A DNA stretch of 46,495 nucleotides from JANXXV01 sp038230275 (GCA_038230275.1 JBBRNO010000041.1:1-46495), one strand, 5' to 3'; positions 1-8,758 are shown, counted from the stretch's first letter. The notes: generated by a model not told the origin, from the letters alone. Numbers and translations are program-made.

Positions 1-2001
1 AATCCATTGCTGGAGCGCGTCAAGTTTCTTTCCATCCTGGGATCGAACCTCGAAGAATTCTTTATGGTCCGGGTGGCAGGGTTATTGGCGCAACTCGACG
101 CCGGAACGGTAGAGGTGGGTCCGGACCGCATGAGTCCGCGCGCGCAGCTAGTGGCGATCCGGCGCGAAGTTAAGAAGCTGTTGAGCGAAGCGCACACCTG
201 CCTTCGCGACGATATCCTGCCCGCCCTGGCAGACGAAGGAATTGAAATTCTGGAGTATTCCCGGCTCACGCCAAAGCAGCTGACCACCGTGAACCGGTAT
301 TTCGAAAACACCGTCTTTCCCGTCCTCACCCCTCTTGCGTTCGATCCGGGCCGCCCCTTCCCACATATCTCGAATCTCAGTTTGAATCTTGCGGTCCTGA
401 TCAGGGATCCGCGCGGAACCGACCGTTTCGCGCGAGTGAAGGTGCCGGACTCCCTGCCGGCCCTTGTGACGGTCCGGGAGTCTAGCCGGACAGCTCGAAC
501 GCACGGCAGAAGCCCAAAGCGAGCCGGTTTCGTCTGGCTGGAGCAAGTGATTGCGGCAAACCTTCAATCCCTGTTCCCTGGAATGCGCGTGCTGGAAGCT
601 CATCCATTTCATGTGACCAGGGACGCCGATATCGCCATCAAGGAACTGGAGGCCGAGGACCTTCTGGAAAGCATTGAAGAAGGAGTGCGGCAGCGCCGGT
701 TCGGCGATGTGGTCCGGTTAAGCGTTACCGATGAGATGCCAGATCACATTCTGGAGATCCTGCAAAATAACCTGGAGGTGGAAAATTCGGCGGTGTACCG
801 TTTTCGCGGTCCGTTGTCTTTGAAGCGCCTGATGGCGTTATACGATTTGGGCAGGCCGGAGTTGAAGGATCTGGCGATTGTGCCCGCGATTCCGAAAACG
901 CTGACGCCGTCGGCGGAAGATGAAGATATTTTTGCGCTGATGCGGAGAAACGATATCCTGCTTCACCATCCGTTCGATTCCTTTCAGCCGGTGGTGGATT
1001 TCCTGCGCAAAGCGGCCCACGATCCGAATGTACTTGCCATCAAGATGGTGCTCTATCGTGTAGGCCGCAACTCGCCGGTGGTGAGCGCTTTACTCGAAGC
1101 CATGGAAAATGGGAAGCAAGTGGCGGTGCTGGTGGAATTGAAAGCCCGGTTTGATGAGGAAAGCAACATCGAGTGGGCAAGGGCTCTGGAAAAAGAAGGC
1201 GTACACGTCGTCTACGGATTGCTGGGATTGAAGATTCACTGCAAGGTGGCGATGGTGGTGCGGCGCGAGAGCAACAGCATACAGCGCTACGTCCACCTGG
1301 CGACAGGAAACTACAACGCGGTGACCGCTCATACGTACACCGACATCGGCCTGTTTACGTGCGACGAACGGATTGCGGAAGACGTCAGCGATCTATTTAA
1401 CTATCTAACGGGATACTCGGCGAAGGCGGACTATAACGAACTTCTCGTCGCGCCAGTGAATCTGCGCGAGCGGTTTGAGGCGCTGATCGAGCGGGAAATC
1501 GAGCATCAGAAGCGGGGTGAGACCGGACATCTCATTTTTAAAATGAATTCCCTGGTGGACGCGCCAATAATTCGCGCGCTGTATCGTGCATCGCAAGCGG
1601 GCGTGAAGGTGCAACTGCTGGTTCGCGGCAGTTGTTGCCTGCGCGCTGGAGTTACCGAAATCAGCCACAACATTGAAGTGATCAGCATTGTGGGCCGATT
1701 CCTGGAGCACAGCCGCATCTACTATTTCCGGAACGGCGGTGAGGAAGAAGTGTATTTGGGCAGCGCGGATCTGATGCCGAGGAATTTGAACCGGCGGGTG
1801 GAGGTATTATTCCCGCTGAAGGACGCCGCGTTGATCCGGCGGGTTCGGGATCGCATTCTGACAGCCTACCTGGCGGACACGGCGAAAGCGAGGCGGATGC
1901 AGCCGGATGGATCCTACGTGCGCGACCGCAACCGCGCCAAAACTGCCGTGAGTAGCCAGGATGTTTTGTTGATCAAGCATTTGAATGCGGGATCGGGTTA
2001 G
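1..2001 (+). CDS. ppk1: Polyphosphate kinase 1, 5' end cut by the window
   Basis: PPK1 reversibly transfers the terminal phosphate of ATP onto polyphosphate. The reading frame is open from base 1, and the first residues (NPLLERVKFLSILGSNLEEFF) match an internal N-terminal segment of the family, so the gene starts before the window. The TTG at position 7 is not a real start. Counting from that TTG, the two histidines of the active site are His411 (in LKIHCK) and His430 (in YVHLATGNYN). Their 19-residue spacing equals that of E. coli His435 and His454, the former being the phosphorylated residue. About 666 residues are visible, ending at a TAG shared in a 4-base overlap with the convergent gene. 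Recognition is by family motifs and is secure. Confidence 0.96.
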   Translation, partial: NPLLERVKFLSILGSNLEEFFMVRVAGLLAQLDAGTVEVGPDRMSPRAQLVAIRREVKKLLSEAHTCLRDDILPALADEGIEILEYSRLTPKQLTTVNRYFENTVFPVLTPLAFDPGRPFPHISNLSLNLAVLIRDPRGTDRFARVKVPDSLPALVTVRESSRTARTHGRSPKRAGFVWLEQVIAANLQSLFPGMRVLEAHPFHVTRDADIAIKELEAEDLLESIEEGVRQRRFGDVVRLSVTDEMPDHILEILQNNLEVENSAVYRFRGPLSLKRLMALYDLGRPELKDLAIVPAIPKTLTPSAEDEDIFALMRRNDILLHHPFDSFQPVVDFLRKAAHDPNVLAIKMVLYRVGRNSPVVSALLEAMENGKQVAVLVELKARFDEESNIEWARALEKEGVHVVYGLLGLKIHCKVAMVVRRESNSIQRYVHLATGNYNAVTAHTYTDIGLFTCDERIAEDVSDLFNYLTGYSAKADYNELLVAPVNLRERFEALIEREIEHQKRGETGHLIFKMNSLVDAPIIRALYRASQAGVKVQLLVRGSCCLRAGVTEISHNIEVISIVGRFLEHSRIYYFRNGGEEEVYLGSADLMPRNLNRRVEVLFPLKDAALIRRVRDRILTAYLADTAKARRMQPDGSYVRDRNRAKTAVSSQDVLLIKHLNAGSG

Positions 2002-3086
2002 TTGGTGCGGCCGCGGAACAAGAAGATCAATTCAATAATCAGAATAGCGACTACCATGAATTCCAGCACAAACGCACGAGCCTGATGGAATTCATTCACC
2101 ATGGAGTGGTAGAGTTCCCCGGCGGTGCGAAGTTTTTCGTCCACCAGATTGCGGTAGTCGGTGACACCAATTTTTTCGGCGGCAACGCGATAGGCCCGAG
2201 CGTAAAACATATCGCTTAAGAATTTAATGGAATTGTCCACCCGTTCGGTCAATTCGGTAACGTCCAGACGGATGGTATTCAACTCATTCGCTTCGCCAGC
2301 CAGTCCCCAGCGGTGAAATAGCTTATTCTTGCGTTCAATCTGCCGGTAGACGTTCGCCAGCACGCGGGTAAGTGCGGCGTCATAGTACCGAAATTCCAGC
2401 AACTGGGTATTTGCATACTCCAACAGCTCGATCGCCGGTGCGGCGCCTTCCGGGGTTTCGTAAACCAGCGCGGCGGTCCAGCCGGCCACCAGAAGATCGG
2501 TAGGGTAATACGACATGCTGGAGTGAAGCACCTCCTGCCGCTCGCCCGGAGAGAGAGTAGAGAGTTCACCGCGCACAATCTGGGCAATGCTGCCGCCGTG
2601 GTTTTCCAGAAGGTCCTTCGCTGAAGCTGGTTGACCGTCAGCATCCGTCAAGCCGTGAAGGTGCACAATGAAGTACTCTTCGCTCAGCCATTCCGTATGC
2701 GGTTTGATAAGCGCCTGCCGGACGGTGCCGGCCCGCTGGCGCACCAGGGCCGCAGCTCGCCTGTCAATGTCGGGTTCATTGATCCAGCGGCTGGAAAGTC
2801 GAATCAGGGATTCCCAATCGCCATCCACTTTCAGCTCCAGCAGAACGCTGATCACGCCATAGTCGAAGAACTTGATCTGGCCAGCCAGAAGTTCACCGGT
2901 TTCCAGCAGCGCCATTTCGATGGGTTGGACAACGGGCGGGCGTTCAAACCGGACGTAATCTGGCGTAGGGTGCTTGAAGCTGAGTCCGCGGCCAGCTTTG
3001 GGAATTCCCAGAATACGGTGGACTTGATCGAGGTCGATTTCCTCGGACACATCGAAAAGAACCAGCACCCAGAACGAGGTCTGCAT
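1998..3086 (-). CDS. RMD1/DUF155-like membrane protein
   Basis: This 362-residue protein has a soluble, charged body and one hydrophobic segment at the very C terminus (about residues 335-357, FVLEFMVVAILIIELIFLF), followed by RGRTN. A helical stretch before the anchor, rich in E/R and containing a long run around LTERVDNSIKFLSDMF, and the C-terminal anchor resemble the RMD1/Sif2 (DUF155) family. Bacterial members have no settled function; the mitochondrial relative RMND1 supports translation. The stop overlaps the ppk1 stop by 4 bases (convergent). The ATG at 3086 is 8 bases from the 3' CCA end of the tRNA-Val gene on the same strand, so the two may share a transcript. The family call rests on architecture, not on an alignment. 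Confidence 0.7.
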   Translation of the reverse strand: MQTSFWVLVLFDVSEEIDLDQVHRILGIPKAGRGLSFKHPTPDYVRFERPPVVQPIEMALLETGELLAGQIKFFDYGVISVLLELKVDGDWESLIRLSSRWINEPDIDRRAAALVRQRAGTVRQALIKPHTEWLSEEYFIVHLHGLTDADGQPASAKDLLENHGGSIAQIVRGELSTLSPGERQEVLHSSMSYYPTDLLVAGWTAALVYETPEGAAPAIELLEYANTQLLEFRYYDAALTRVLANVYRQIERKNKLFHRWGLAGEANELNTIRLDVTELTERVDNSIKFLSDMFYARAYRVAAEKIGVTDYRNLVDEKLRTAGELYHSMVNEFHQARAFVLEFMVVAILIIELIFLFRGRTN

Positions 3087-3094
3087 GGAAGAGA

Positions 3095-3171
3095 TGGTGG
3101 GCGGTCAGGGACTCGAACCCCGGACCCCTTCGGTGTAAACGAAGTGCTCTAACCAACTGAGCTAACCGCCC
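3095..3171 (-). tRNA. tRNA-Val (anticodon UAC), CCA encoded
   Basis: Read on the minus strand, the sequence folds as a full cloverleaf. The acceptor GGGCGGT pairs with ACCGCCC, the D arm is GCTC/GAGC, the anticodon stem CTTCG/CGAAG encloses loop TTTACAC with anticodon TAC, and the T arm has TTCGAGT. Discriminator A and an encoded CCA follow at 3098-3095. Anticodon UAC reads valine GUA codons. The gene sits directly upstream of the RMD1-like gene on the same strand. Confidence 0.96.
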
Positions 3172-3271
3172 AACGCGATCTTTTGATTCTACCTTACCGG
3201 GCCGGTGGCGTCACTTTAAGACTTTCCAGGGCCTCGAAATCTCCCGAAAGATTTGTAAGCGAACATATACC

Positions 3272-3300
3272 TTGACTCCGCCGCCAAGCGTCGATATACT
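3272..3300 (+). promoter_or_regulatory. Candidate sigma70-type promoter for the T6SS operon
   Basis: TTGACT at 3272-3277 and TATACT at 3295-3300 are separated by exactly 17 bases. Each hexamer is one base off the E. coli consensus. The promoter faces tssB, whose ATG is 301 bases after the -10 box. It is a sequence match only, and promoter consensus in this phylum may differ. Confidence 0.4.
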
Positions 3301-3433
3301 CAACCTCGTCTGGACCGAAGTAGCGATCAGTACTGAGCGGTGGTCTGCCCCTCGTTTCGAGTGGATCTCCGATTCGATATTCCGTTCGTGGGCTGTGTGT
3401 CCAGATAGGGGCTTGTATGCGACTGCTGGAATC

Positions 3434-3451
3434 GGATTGCAATCCAATTGG
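3434..3451. promoter_or_regulatory. Overlapping palindromes, possible operator
   Basis: GGATTGCAATCC (3434-3445) is a perfect 12-base palindrome and CCAATTGG (3444-3451) is a perfect 8-base palindrome overlapping its end. They lie between the candidate promoter and tssB in a gene-free leader, where a regulator could bind as a dimer. No regulator is encoded nearby, so a role is only inferred. Confidence 0.25.
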
Positions 3452-3522
3452 ACCTCAACATCGCCTATTTTCACCCTTCGTGACCGATTCCTCAGTCTAT
3501 TTTCGCGTATCTAGTAGGCGCG

Positions 3523-3541
3523 GGTTCCTGATGCAGGAACC
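3523..3541. promoter_or_regulatory. 8-bp stem-loop in the tssB leader
   Basis: GGTTCCTG at 3523-3530 and CAGGAACC at 3534-3541 are perfect reverse complements around the triplet ATG. There is no T-run after it, so it is unlikely to be a terminator. It lies 60 bases before the tssB start and could be an operator or an RNA hairpin. Confidence 0.3.
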
Positions 3542-3600
3542 AACCAACCGCTCAAAGTTTCAATCAGACACAGTTCCAGTAATGGAAAAAGGATATCTCA

Positions 3601-4140
3601 ATGGCAAGAGCTAGCACACAGCATAAGCTTGATCGTGTCCGTCCTCCCCGCGTCCACGTTACCTACGACGTAGAAATTGGCGACGCGATTGAATTGAAAG
3701 AGCTCCCCTTCGTCATGGGCGTGCTCGGCGATTTTACAGGACAACCGGAGCAGCCGCTGCCGCGACTGCGCGACCGGAAGTTTACCGAAGTAAACCCGGA
3801 TAACTTCGACAGCGTCCTGGAAGGCATGAAACCGCACCTCGCCTTCAGCGTGGAAAACAAACTGTCGGAAGACTCGAATGCTCCGAATTTGAAGGTGGAT
3901 CTGCACTTCAAGACCCTGGAAGATTTCGAGCCGGAACAAGTGGCGCGGCAAGTGAAGCCGCTGCGTGAGATGCTTGAACTTCGCACCCGACTGGCTGATT
4001 TGCGTGGAAGCCTGCAGGGGAACGACAAGCTGGAAGCGTTGTTGCTGGACGCTGTCGGCAACACCGAGAAGCTGAACAAACTGAAGAGCGAGTTCGCCAG
4101 CGAAGCAGGCGCAAAGCCGGAGGGAAGCACACATGAGTGA
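3601..4140 (+). CDS. tssB: T6SS contractile sheath small subunit TssB
   Basis: TssB (VipA/ImpB) pairs with TssC to build the contractile sheath around the Hcp tube in the cytoplasm. The 179-residue length is usual. Family features visible are the VHVTYDVEIGDAIELKELPFVMGVLGDF opening (quoted in part: KELPFVMGVLGDF), the RDRKFTEVNPDNFD block near residues 58-71 and the C-terminal helix with LRTRLADLRGSLQGND, which is the helix contacted by ClpV in known systems. The ATG follows AAAAAGGA at a good distance. The gene opens the co-directional T6SS block, and its last 8 bases overlap tssC, which points to translational coupling of the two sheath subunits. Confidence 0.96.
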   Translation: MARASTQHKLDRVRPPRVHVTYDVEIGDAIELKELPFVMGVLGDFTGQPEQPLPRLRDRKFTEVNPDNFDSVLEGMKPHLAFSVENKLSEDSNAPNLKVDLHFKTLEDFEPEQVARQVKPLREMLELRTRLADLRGSLQGNDKLEALLLDAVGNTEKLNKLKSEFASEAGAKPEGSTHE

Positions 4141-5623
4141 GGCACAAAAAGCAACCGCCGGGGCAACTGAAACCACTACTGTGCAAGGGGCCGGGCTCCT
4201 CGACCAGATTGTAGATGAAGGTCGAGTATCCAGAGATCCAGCACAGCGAGAGCGCGGCCGGGATTTGGTAAAGGAGTTCGTCGCGCAAGTTCTTGACGGC
4301 TCCATGACCATTTCGAAGGACGCCGAGGCGATGATCAATGCGCGTATTGCGCAAATCGACCACCTTCTATCCATTCAGCTGAACGAAATACTTCACCATG
4401 AAGCATTTCAGAAGCTGGAAGGCAGCTGGCGCGGACTGCGTCATCTGATGGACCAGAGCGAAACCAGCGCCGGGTTGAAGATCAAGGTTCTGAACGTTTC
4501 GAAGAGAGATTTGCTGCGTGATTTGCAGCGGGCATCGGAATTCGATCAAAGCGCACTGTTCAAGAAGGTATACGAAGAAGAGTTTGGCATCTTCGGTGGT
4601 GCTCCGTTCGCCAATTTGATCGGCGATTACGAGTTTGGCAGATTGCCGGAAGACATCGAACTGCTGGAACGCATCGCGCAGGTTGCGGCTTCGGCTCACG
4701 CGCCGTTCCTATCGGCGGCGAAGTCCGACTTCTTCAATCTGGACAGTTTTGCCAGCCTGGATGCGCCCCGCGATTTGGGCAAGATCTTCGATACCACCGA
4801 GTATGCGAAGTGGAAATCGTTCCGGCAAAGCGAAGATTCGCGGTATGTGGGTCTGTGCCTGCCTCGCACTTTGGCGCGCCTGCCTTACGGCAAGGACACC
4901 AAGCCGGTGGATGGATTCGCGTATGAAGAGAACGTGGACGGTTCGGATGCGGGCAAGTACCTCTGGAGCAATGCCGCGTACTCGTTGGGCACACGCCTGA
5001 CGAATGCGTTTGCATTGTATGGATGGTGCGCCGCAATCCGGGGCGTGGAAGGCGGCGGATTGGTGGAAGGGCTTCCGGTTCACAATTTTTACACCGATGA
5101 AGGTGATGTGACGATGAAGTGCCCGACCGAAGTGCCAATCACGGATCGCCGGGAGAAAGAGCTTGCCGATCTCGGGTTCATTCCACTGGTGCATTGCAAA
5201 GACACGGACTACGCCGCGTTCTTCAGCGTTCAATCTTGCCAGAAGGCCAAGCTTTACGATAAGGACGCTGCGAATGCGAATGCGCGGCTCTCCACGCAGC
5301 TTCCCTATATCATGGCGGTTTCGCGATTTGCCCACTACTTAAAGGCGATGATGCGCGACAAACTGGGAAGCTTTATGTCCCGGACGGATTGTGAACGTTG
5401 GTTAAACCAATGGATCATGAATTACGTAACACCAGATGACACCGCTTCTACTTCAGTTAAGGCCTCTCATCCGTTGAGAGAAGCGAGGATTGAAGTGAGC
5501 GAGGTGCCTGGCAAGCCGGGCGTTTATCGTGCGGTTGCGTTCTTAAAACCGCACTTCCAGCTTGACGAGCTTTCAGTCTCGCTGCGGTTGGTAGCGGAAC
5601 TGCCGCCTTCGACGCGAGGCTAG
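4133..5623 (+). CDS. tssC: T6SS contractile sheath large subunit TssC
   Basis: TssC (VipB/ImpC), 496 residues, is the larger sheath protein and is normally made in equal amount with TssB. Recognisable blocks are EAFQKLEGSWRGLRHLM near residues 84-100, the EFGIFGGAPFANLIGDYEF block near residues 150-168, LPRTLARLPYG, and a GSFMSRTDCERWLNQWI segment near the C terminus. The start overlaps tssB by 8 bases. The gene is followed by a GC-rich hairpin and then hcp. Length, order and motifs agree with the family, and no disruption is seen. Confidence 0.97.
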   Translation: MSEAQKATAGATETTTVQGAGLLDQIVDEGRVSRDPAQRERGRDLVKEFVAQVLDGSMTISKDAEAMINARIAQIDHLLSIQLNEILHHEAFQKLEGSWRGLRHLMDQSETSAGLKIKVLNVSKRDLLRDLQRASEFDQSALFKKVYEEEFGIFGGAPFANLIGDYEFGRLPEDIELLERIAQVAASAHAPFLSAAKSDFFNLDSFASLDAPRDLGKIFDTTEYAKWKSFRQSEDSRYVGLCLPRTLARLPYGKDTKPVDGFAYEENVDGSDAGKYLWSNAAYSLGTRLTNAFALYGWCAAIRGVEGGGLVEGLPVHNFYTDEGDVTMKCPTEVPITDRREKELADLGFIPLVHCKDTDYAAFFSVQSCQKAKLYDKDAANANARLSTQLPYIMAVSRFAHYLKAMMRDKLGSFMSRTDCERWLNQWIMNYVTPDDTASTSVKASHPLREARIEVSEVPGKPGVYRAVAFLKPHFQLDELSVSLRLVAELPPSTRG

Positions 5624-5629
5624 GTTTAG

Positions 5630-5658
5630 AAGGCGCCGGCTTCGAGGGCCGGCGTCTT
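5630..5658 (+). terminator. GC-rich hairpin between tssC and hcp, possible attenuator
   Basis: AAGG plus CGCCGGC (5630-5640) pairs with GCCGGCG plus TCTT (5648-5658) around a 7-base loop, giving about 11 base pairs including one G-T. A short T-rich tail follows (TCTTTACTGATTTT). It could be a leaky intrinsic terminator, or a stem that blocks 3' decay and so sets the level of hcp mRNA relative to the sheath genes. Confidence 0.45.
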
Positions 5659-5698
5659 TACTGATTTTCGATAAAGAGAGAAAAGGAGAGGAAATTAA

Positions 5699-6184
5699 AT
5701 GGCTTTGTTTGATGCATTTCTGAAAATTGACGGGATTGAGGGCGAGAGCGCGGACCACAAGCACAAGGGCGAGATCGATATTAGCTCGTTCAGCTGGGGC
5801 GCCTCGAACGGAGGAACGTTCTCCACCGGCGGCGGCGGCGGCGCGGGCAAAGTGAACATGCAGGATTTCCACTTTACGATGCCGATCAACAAGTCGTCCG
5901 TAAAGCTCTTTCTGGCGTGCTCCGGCGGCGATCACATCAAATCCGCGGTTCTCACCTGCCGCAAGGCTGGTAAGGATCAGCAGGAATTCTATAAGGTCAC
6001 CTTCACCGACCTCTTGGTTTCTTCGTATCAATCCGGCGCGGGCGGCGGCGAAACTCTGCCGACCGATTCCATCTCGCTGAACTTTGCGAAAGTGGAGAAG
6101 GAATACAAGGAACAGAAATCCGACGGTACGCTGGGCGGCGCAATCAAGGCCGGCTGGGATCTTAAGCTCAACAAGAAAGTCTAG
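5699..6184 (+). CDS. hcp: T6SS tube protein Hcp (TssD)
   Basis: Hcp forms hexameric rings that stack into the expelled tube and can carry small effectors in the ring lumen. The protein has 161 residues and the family's beta-barrel pattern: it opens MALFDAFLKIDGIEGES, continues with SWGASNGGTF, a glycine-rich turn (STGGGGGAGK), and KVNMQDFHFTMPINKSS, and ends GAIKAGWDLKLNKKV. It has the strongest ribosome binding site in the cluster (AAAGGAGAGG about 9 bases before the ATG), as expected for an abundant tube subunit. A hairpin separates it from tssC. No C-terminal toxin extension is present. Confidence 0.96.
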   Translation: MALFDAFLKIDGIEGESADHKHKGEIDISSFSWGASNGGTFSTGGGGGAGKVNMQDFHFTMPINKSSVKLFLACSGGDHIKSAVLTCRKAGKDQQEFYKVTFTDLLVSSYQSGAGGGETLPTDSISLNFAKVEKEYKEQKSDGTLGGAIKAGWDLKLNKKV

Positions 6185-6213
6185 TTACCGGCAGCATATA
6201 ATTACCTACGAAA

Positions 6214-6930
6214 ATGACGGCCAAACAGCTTTTCCAGGCCGGCCAACTACGGGAAGCAGTGCAGGCGCTGAATGCCGAGGTTAGGGACAATCCAACCGAC
6301 GCTCAGCGCCGCACTTTTCTTTTCGAGTTGCTTTGTTTCGCCGGCGAATATGATCGAGCAGAAAAACAATTGAACGTGCTTGCTCAATCGAACAAACAGG
6401 CTGAGCTAGGCGCGGTTCTCTACTATTCCGCGTTACACGCGATGCGAACGCGGCAAGAGCTTTTTGACAAACAGGATTTTCCGCGTGCGGGCGGTACCGA
6501 CGTCGATTACGCCGGCACGTTGAACGGCAAGCCGTTCGAATGGATTGTGGACGCCGATCCCCGGATAGGTCCGCGGTTGGAGTTGTTTGCCGCGGGCGCC
6601 TATATCTGGATTCCGTTCGAACACATCATCTCCATAGAGTTGCAAGCACCGCAGCGACTGCGCGATCTGTTGTGGGCTCCAGCGCTGGTTCGAACCGGAC
6701 CTGCATTTAAGGAGAAGGAGCTGGGCGAAGTGCTGATTCCCGTGGTGTACCCTTCTTCTTCCAAGCATGAAGACGACGCGGTGCGATTGGGCCGTGCCAC
6801 CACATGGACGCAGGAAGACGGCGGTGATCCAATTCCGCTGGGCCAGAAAACTTTCCTGGTGGACGGCGAAGAGTTCCCACTGCTGGAGATCCGAAAGATC
6901 GAGTTCAAGACCGCAGATGAGCAGGTCTGA
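6214..6930 (+). CDS. tagJ: T6SS accessory protein TagJ (ImpE)
   Basis: TagJ/ImpE proteins bind the sheath subunit TssB in some T6SS subtypes and are thought to help ClpV act on contracted sheath. The 238-residue protein begins with TPR-like helices (LFQAGQLREAVQALNAEVRD and FLFELLCFAGEYDRAEKQL, residues about 6-60). It then has the typical ImpE C-terminal domain with GTLNGKPFEWIVDADPRIGPRLE and a WAPALVRTGPAF segment. It lies 29 bases after hcp and 5 bases before tssA. ImpE is not universal among T6SSs, so its presence helps to place the subtype. Confidence 0.9.
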   Translation: MTAKQLFQAGQLREAVQALNAEVRDNPTDAQRRTFLFELLCFAGEYDRAEKQLNVLAQSNKQAELGAVLYYSALHAMRTRQELFDKQDFPRAGGTDVDYAGTLNGKPFEWIVDADPRIGPRLELFAAGAYIWIPFEHIISIELQAPQRLRDLLWAPALVRTGPAFKEKELGEVLIPVVYPSSSKHEDDAVRLGRATTWTQEDGGDPIPLGQKTFLVDGEEFPLLEIRKIEFKTADEQV

Positions 6931-6935
6931 CGCAG

Positions 6936-8756
6936 ATGCCTCTTCGGGACGACGCTCTTACACCAATCCCCGGGCCTAATCCGAGCGGGGAGAATCTCAA
7001 GTACAATCCGGTTTACGACAAGATTAAAGAGGCACGGCGTCAAGACGACGACGCGCCTCAGGGTGAGTGGCAGCGAGAGCGGAAAATTGCCGATTTTGCG
7101 CTGGTGCTCAAGCTTGCCGGGGATGCACTGGCCACCAAGTCAAAGGACCTGCAACTGGCCGCGTGGATCACCGAGGCGCTTGCCAACCGCGAAGGCTTTG
7201 CCGGACTTCACGATGGCCTAAAGCTGATCCAGGGGCTGATAGAAAATTTCTGGGATACGCTTTATCCGGAACTCGAAGACGGCGAAAGTGAGCTTCGAGC
7301 GGCGCCACTGGATTGGATTGGGCTTCGGCTGGACGAAGTTGTCCGGCGTACAGCGCTTTCAAAGAGCGGACACGGTTATTTTAAGTACAAGGAATCTCGC
7401 GTAGTCGGCTACGAAGAACAGGCGAACGAGAGCCAGAGCCGGGCTGAGGCGCGCGCGGCGGCCATTGCGGAAGGCAAGATGGCTCCGGAGGATTTCGACA
7501 AAGACTTCGACGCTACTTCGCGCGAGTTTTATGTCAAAGCCGTCGCCGATCTGGATGCGAATCTGGAGCGTCTGGATGAGTTGACTCCGATTTGCGAAGA
7601 GAAGTTCGGAGAATTCGCTCCTTCGTTTAGTAAGCTGCGCACCGCCCTGGAAGAAGTTCGCCATACGGCGAACAGCCTGCTTTCCAAGAAATCAGCGGGG
7701 ATGGCCGCGGCGGAGCCGGCCGCGGAAGCAGAACCGGAGGCGGAACCGGAAGCCGCCCAGTGGTCTGCGCCAAGCTCTTCGTATGCTACACCCGCGCCGC
7801 GGCCGGTAGCCAGAAAGGTTACCAGCGCCGAGCCGGTGGACCGGGAGGACGCGGTTTCGCGAGTGGTCGCGGTGGCCGCCTATTTACGCCGCGAAGATCC
7901 GTACAGCCCTGCTCCCTTTTTGCTGTTGCGCGGGCTGCGATGGGGCGAACTGCGCGCAGCCGGGGCTATGCTGGATGCGAGTGTTCTTGATTCGCCACCC
8001 ACCGACACACGGCAAACACTAAAGCGATTAGCGAACGAGGGCTCCTGGACGGAACTTCTGGAAGCCGCGGAAATCGCCATGGGCAATCCGTCCGGGCGGG
8101 GCTGGCTGGACCTGCAGCGTCACGTCGTTCGCGCTTGCGAGGAACTAGGCAGTTTCTACGACTCCATCGCAACTGCGGTTAAATCGGAATTGCGCGCTTT
8201 GCTAGGGGACTACCCCGATTTCACGTCGGCCGCTCTGAATGACGATACGCCAGCCGCGAACAGCGAGACACAGGCGTGGCTCAAGACAATTCAACCGGAG
8301 GCACTGGAGCGGGCCACTGCCGAATACACACCGCCGCCCGCGCCCGCCTATGAGCAAGAGCCTTCAGAGGAGTTGGGAACACCGGATATCGATTCCTTCG
8401 TGTTGGCGATGAACGCTGCGAAAGCGGGCCGCGGCCAGGAAGCCATCGAGATCCTCAGTGCTGAGATCTCGCATCAGAATTCCGGGCGCGGAAAGTTTCA
8501 GCGCAGAATGCAGCTCTCTCAGCTTTGTATGACTATCGGCCATGACGCGATTTCCAAATCGATCCTGGAAGAGCTTGTGCAGATGATCGACCGCCATCAA
8601 CTGGAGCAGTGGGAATCCCCCGAACTGGTGGCACATGCTTTGTCAATGTTGTATGGTTGCATGCAAAAGCTAAACGGAGACCCGGTGGAGAAGCAAAAAC
8701 TTTACGCCCGGATATGCCGGCTCGATCCCATGCAGGCGCTGGCTCATACAAGATAA
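6936..8756 (+). CDS. tssA: T6SS baseplate/tail assembly protein TssA
   Basis: TssA guides tail tube and sheath polymerisation from the baseplate or the distal end. This 606-residue protein has the ImpA N-terminal domain: PNPSGENLKYNPVYDKIKEARR near residues 13-35, then QGLIENFWDTLYPELEDG near residue 100. A low-complexity linker rich in Ala, Glu and Pro follows (about residues 253-290, AAEPAAEAEPEAEPEA). The C-terminal region contains FQRRMQLSQLCMTIGHD and ends QKLYARICRLDPMQALAHTR, as in the long TssA classes. It starts 5 bases after tagJ, and tssE begins 2 bases after its stop. Confidence 0.92.
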   Translation: MPLRDDALTPIPGPNPSGENLKYNPVYDKIKEARRQDDDAPQGEWQRERKIADFALVLKLAGDALATKSKDLQLAAWITEALANREGFAGLHDGLKLIQGLIENFWDTLYPELEDGESELRAAPLDWIGLRLDEVVRRTALSKSGHGYFKYKESRVVGYEEQANESQSRAEARAAAIAEGKMAPEDFDKDFDATSREFYVKAVADLDANLERLDELTPICEEKFGEFAPSFSKLRTALEEVRHTANSLLSKKSAGMAAAEPAAEAEPEAEPEAAQWSAPSSSYATPAPRPVARKVTSAEPVDREDAVSRVVAVAAYLRREDPYSPAPFLLLRGLRWGELRAAGAMLDASVLDSPPTDTRQTLKRLANEGSWTELLEAAEIAMGNPSGRGWLDLQRHVVRACEELGSFYDSIATAVKSELRALLGDYPDFTSAALNDDTPAANSETQAWLKTIQPEALERATAEYTPPPAPAYEQEPSEELGTPDIDSFVLAMNAAKAGRGQEAIEILSAEISHQNSGRGKFQRRMQLSQLCMTIGHDAISKSILEELVQMIDRHQLEQWESPELVAHALSMLYGCMQKLNGDPVEKQKLYARICRLDPMQALAHTR

Positions 8757-8758
8757 TC

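Larger units (their letters stand above)
3172..3600. other. Gene-free leader upstream of the T6SS cluster
   Basis: These 429 bases hold only short overlapping reading frames on both strands, with no recognisable protein. They contain a sigma70-like promoter facing tssB (3272-3300), a perfect 12-base palindrome (GGATTGCAATCC, 3434-3445) running into a second one (CCAATTGG, 3444-3451), and an 8-bp stem with a 3-base loop (3523-3541). If the promoter is used, the tssB transcript has an untranslated leader of about 290 bases, in which the stem-loop would lie. Confidence 0.5.

Noticed and set aside
3194..3614. Several short frames in the leader before tssB
   Set aside because: Overlapping frames on both strands, none with a ribosome site or protein-like composition.
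8609..8758. Earlier start for tssE
   Set aside because: It lies inside the conserved C terminus of tssA and gives a tail without TssE similarity.
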